A stretch of 64,000 nt of DNA from Betaproteobacteria bacterium UBA1934 (GTDB lineage Bacteria; Pseudomonadota; Gammaproteobacteria; Burkholderiales; Rhodocyclaceae): assembly GCA_002337055.1 (NCBI GenBank), contig DDFG01000005.1:954222-1018221 (forward strand), written 5' to 3'. Made by a program: the position numbers and the translations under genes. This document shows positions 62,658 through 64,000 of the stretch, one piece after another; within the stretch, counting starts at the first letter, position 1; each line of letters begins with the position of its first letter. Under the pieces are notes generated by a model, which was not told the origin of the DNA, did not search any database, and saw only the letters and a list, made by a program, of their open reading frames with translations.

Positions 62658-63874
62658 GATGTCGCCTCCCGGTTGCGGGTGGCGGGATCCAGATAGCGGT
62701 CGATGACGCCCATGTGCGCTTCCCAGCTATAGCGGGCGAGCACGCAACGGCGGCCGGCGGCGCCCATGTCGGCGGCGCGGGCGGGAGATTCGAGTAGATC
62801 GCCGATGGCGGTGATATAGGCCGCCGGTTCTTCGGCGGGCACGATGTCTTCGCCGGGCGTGGTCTGTATCGCGGCCACGCACGAGGCGGCGGCAACCACC
62901 GGGCGGGCCATGGCCATGGCTTCCAGAATCTTGTTCTGGAGACCGCGGGCGACTCGCAGCGGTGCGACGACAACAGCGGCGTGCTGCAGGTAGGGCCGCA
63001 CATCCGGCACCGTACCGGTGACAACCACCTTTTCTCCCGCCAATGCCAGCACTTCGGGCGAAGGGCTGCGGCCGACGATGTAGAAGCGCAGTGCCGGATG
63101 TCTTTCGAGCAGGGTGGGCAGCATGGCTTCGACAAACCAGCGAACGGCATCGATATTGGGCCAGTAATCCATAGCGCCGGTGAAAACGATGGGGGTGTCC
63201 CCGGCGTCGAAAGGTGAGGCGCGCGCCGGATCGGGCGTGAAGAATTCGGCATCGACGCCGTTGCCCATGGTTTCGGTGCGAATAGCGCATTCGGGCGCCA
63301 GTTTGCGGAACAGTTCAGTTTCGTTGTCGGTGACGAAAAAGGCGCGATCGGCCCGCAGCGCCAGCTCGCGTTCGTAGGCCAGCAGCTTTTTTCCCTCGCG
63401 GCGGTAGATCCACGACATCGGCCAACGGTGGTTGGGCGCGTATTGCGTCCATTTGGCCGAATCGACATCGACAAAATCAACCAGCAGCGGCAGGCGCGGC
63501 ACGCTCTCGACGTATTGGGCCATGGCCGAGGAAAAGACAATTGCGGCTTCGATCGGGTGATGCTCCAGCATGCGTTCGACCCAGTGCGCGAGGCGGGCAT
63601 CGCGGTAGTAGCGCAACGTCAGCGCTTCGTCGCCGAGCAGGCCGTTCAGGCTGCGTAGCTTGGCCCAGCGCGGGTCGAGGCGGAGCGCGCAGACATCGGC
63701 GCAGTAGCGGCGCACTTGGTCGAGGTATTGCTCGTCGTCGGGGTCGTCGACAAAGGTGGCGAGAAATATGCGATGGCGAGCGGCGAGGTGTTTCAGCAGG
63801 TTGAACGAGCGCACCTTGTCACCCTTGTTGGGCGGGTAGGGAAGCCGGTGCACCAGGTAAAGGAGATCGCTCAT
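62654..63874 (-). CDS. TIGR03087-type glycosyltransferase, XrtA/PEP-CTERM associated
   Basis: 406 residues. Close to the TIGR03087 model: LLYLVHRLPYPPNKGDKVRS, LDPRWAKLRSLNGLLGDEAL, PLLVDFVDVDSAKWTQYA, YERELALRADRAFFVTDNET, NGVDAEFFTPDP, IVFTGAMDYWPNIDAVRWF and KILEAMAMARPVVAA. It is a GT4-type transferase always found near exosortase A. AGGAG precedes the ATG. It lies 3 nt downstream of the partial FemAB gene and overlaps xrtA by ATGA. Confidence 0.96.
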   Translation of the reverse strand: MSDLLYLVHRLPYPPNKGDKVRSFNLLKHLAARHRIFLATFVDDPDDEQYLDQVRRYCADVCALRLDPRWAKLRSLNGLLGDEALTLRYYRDARLAHWVERMLEHHPIEAAIVFSSAMAQYVESVPRLPLLVDFVDVDSAKWTQYAPNHRWPMSWIYRREGKKLLAYERELALRADRAFFVTDNETELFRKLAPECAIRTETMGNGVDAEFFTPDPARASPFDAGDTPIVFTGAMDYWPNIDAVRWFVEAMLPTLLERHPALRFYIVGRSPSPEVLALAGEKVVVTGTVPDVRPYLQHAAVVVAPLRVARGLQNKILEAMAMARPVVAAASCVAAIQTTPGEDIVPAEEPAAYITAIGDLLESPARAADMGAAGRRCVLARYSWEAHMGVIDRYLDPATRNREATS

Positions 63875-63877
63875 GGG

Positions 63878-64000
63878 TCAGCCCAGGTTGCGCACGATGT
63901 GAGGCCCCAGGCGATTGGCCAGCGCCAGGGGCATTTTTCGCCAAAGGGCGATGAAGAGGCGGAATTTCGCGTTGGCCGGGTTGTTCTGCGGGATCGAATC
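63878..64000 (-). CDS. FemAB family protein, XrtA/PEP-CTERM associated, C-terminal fragment (runs off the window)
   Basis: Only the last 40 residues are inside the window. They read from DSIPQNNPANAKFRLFIALW through LANRLGPHIVRNLG to a TGA. The (I)PxxNPxNxKxRLFIxxW...LGPHIVRNLG ending is characteristic of the FemAB-type peptidyl/aminoacyl transferase of XrtA loci (TIGR03019 group). The rest of the gene lies past the right edge, so the operon continues in that direction. Confidence 0.8.
   Translation of the reverse strand, partial: DSIPQNNPANAKFRLFIALWRKMPLALANRLGPHIVRNLG

Noticed and set aside
1..64000. tRNA, rRNA, CRISPR arrays, insertion sequences or prophage genes
   Set aside because: Intergenic gaps are short and were read. 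No repeat-spacer pattern, transposase, integrase or tRNA-like cloverleaf was noticed.

Overview
The window looks like chromosome of a betaproteobacterium, most likely a Rhodocyclales/Azonexaceae-type organism. This is inferred from gene content and order, not from a marker gene: high GC, a ribB-ribH-nusB-thiL-pgpA cluster with a RibBX-type ribB, a single-chain pyruvate carboxylase, a DUF3334 protein, an HDOD-histidine kinase and a large exosortase A (XrtA/PEP-CTERM) exopolysaccharide locus. No rRNA, tRNA, CRISPR array, transposase or phage gene was seen.

Layout. (1) 1-5400, minus strand: a tightly coupled run of MFS transporter, cytoplasmic molybdopterin oxidoreductase, GNAT, SnoaL-like lipoprotein and a PLP-dependent trans-sulfuration enzyme that runs off the left edge. 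(2) 5668-11389, minus: riboflavin/thiamine/phospholipid housekeeping (ribBX, ribH, nusB, a small membrane protein, thiL, pgpA, a HAD phosphatase, an isochorismatase-like hydrolase, pncC). (3) 11539-16187, plus: an AI-2E/PerM-type membrane protein and pyruvate carboxylase. (4) 16220-23060, minus: a signalling block with a DUF3334 (CheX-like) protein, an HDOD-GAF-histidine kinase, a REC-PAS-GGDEF-EAL protein and a PilZ-like protein. The last three read as sensor, cyclic-di-GMP enzyme and effector. (5) 23138-29321: a VOC protein, an RND adaptor and pump pair behind a perfect 8+8 palindrome, a GNAT and a methyltransferase. (6) 29352-40401: a copper/silver resistance block, cusF-cusC-cusB-cusA on the minus strand and M3 peptidase-GNAT-cusR-cusS on the plus strand, divergent around a CopR/CusR-like inverted repeat. 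(7) 40417-64000: the XrtA exopolysaccharide region.

In the XrtA region at least 14 minus-strand genes (64000 down to 47742) are packed with 1-8 nt overlaps or gaps of a few bases, with one 49-nt gap. They encode FemAB (partial), TIGR03087 and TIGR03088 glycosyltransferases, exosortase A fused to EpsI, an asparagine-synthase-like amidotransferase, a secreted RIFT-barrel/lyase-like protein, two GT4 and one GT8-like transferase, a 52-residue membrane protein missed by ordinary length cut-offs, the O-antigen-ligase-like protein, two polysaccharide deacetylases and a second FemAB/GNAT-type protein. A plus-strand cassette of lower GC (42938-47770: flippase, pyruvyltransferase, GH88/GH105-like protein, GT2) faces it. 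A nucleotide-sugar dehydrogenase, an orphan acyl carrier protein and a possible Cys-rich small protein lie at its left end. Together they suggest an acidic, probably uronate-containing and possibly pyruvylated exopolysaccharide whose assembly is linked to exosortase-dependent sorting of PEP-CTERM proteins encoded elsewhere.

The least described parts are the HDOD kinase/REC-GGDEF-EAL/PilZ-like circuit, the 52-residue protein and the RIFT-barrel protein inside the XrtA operon.
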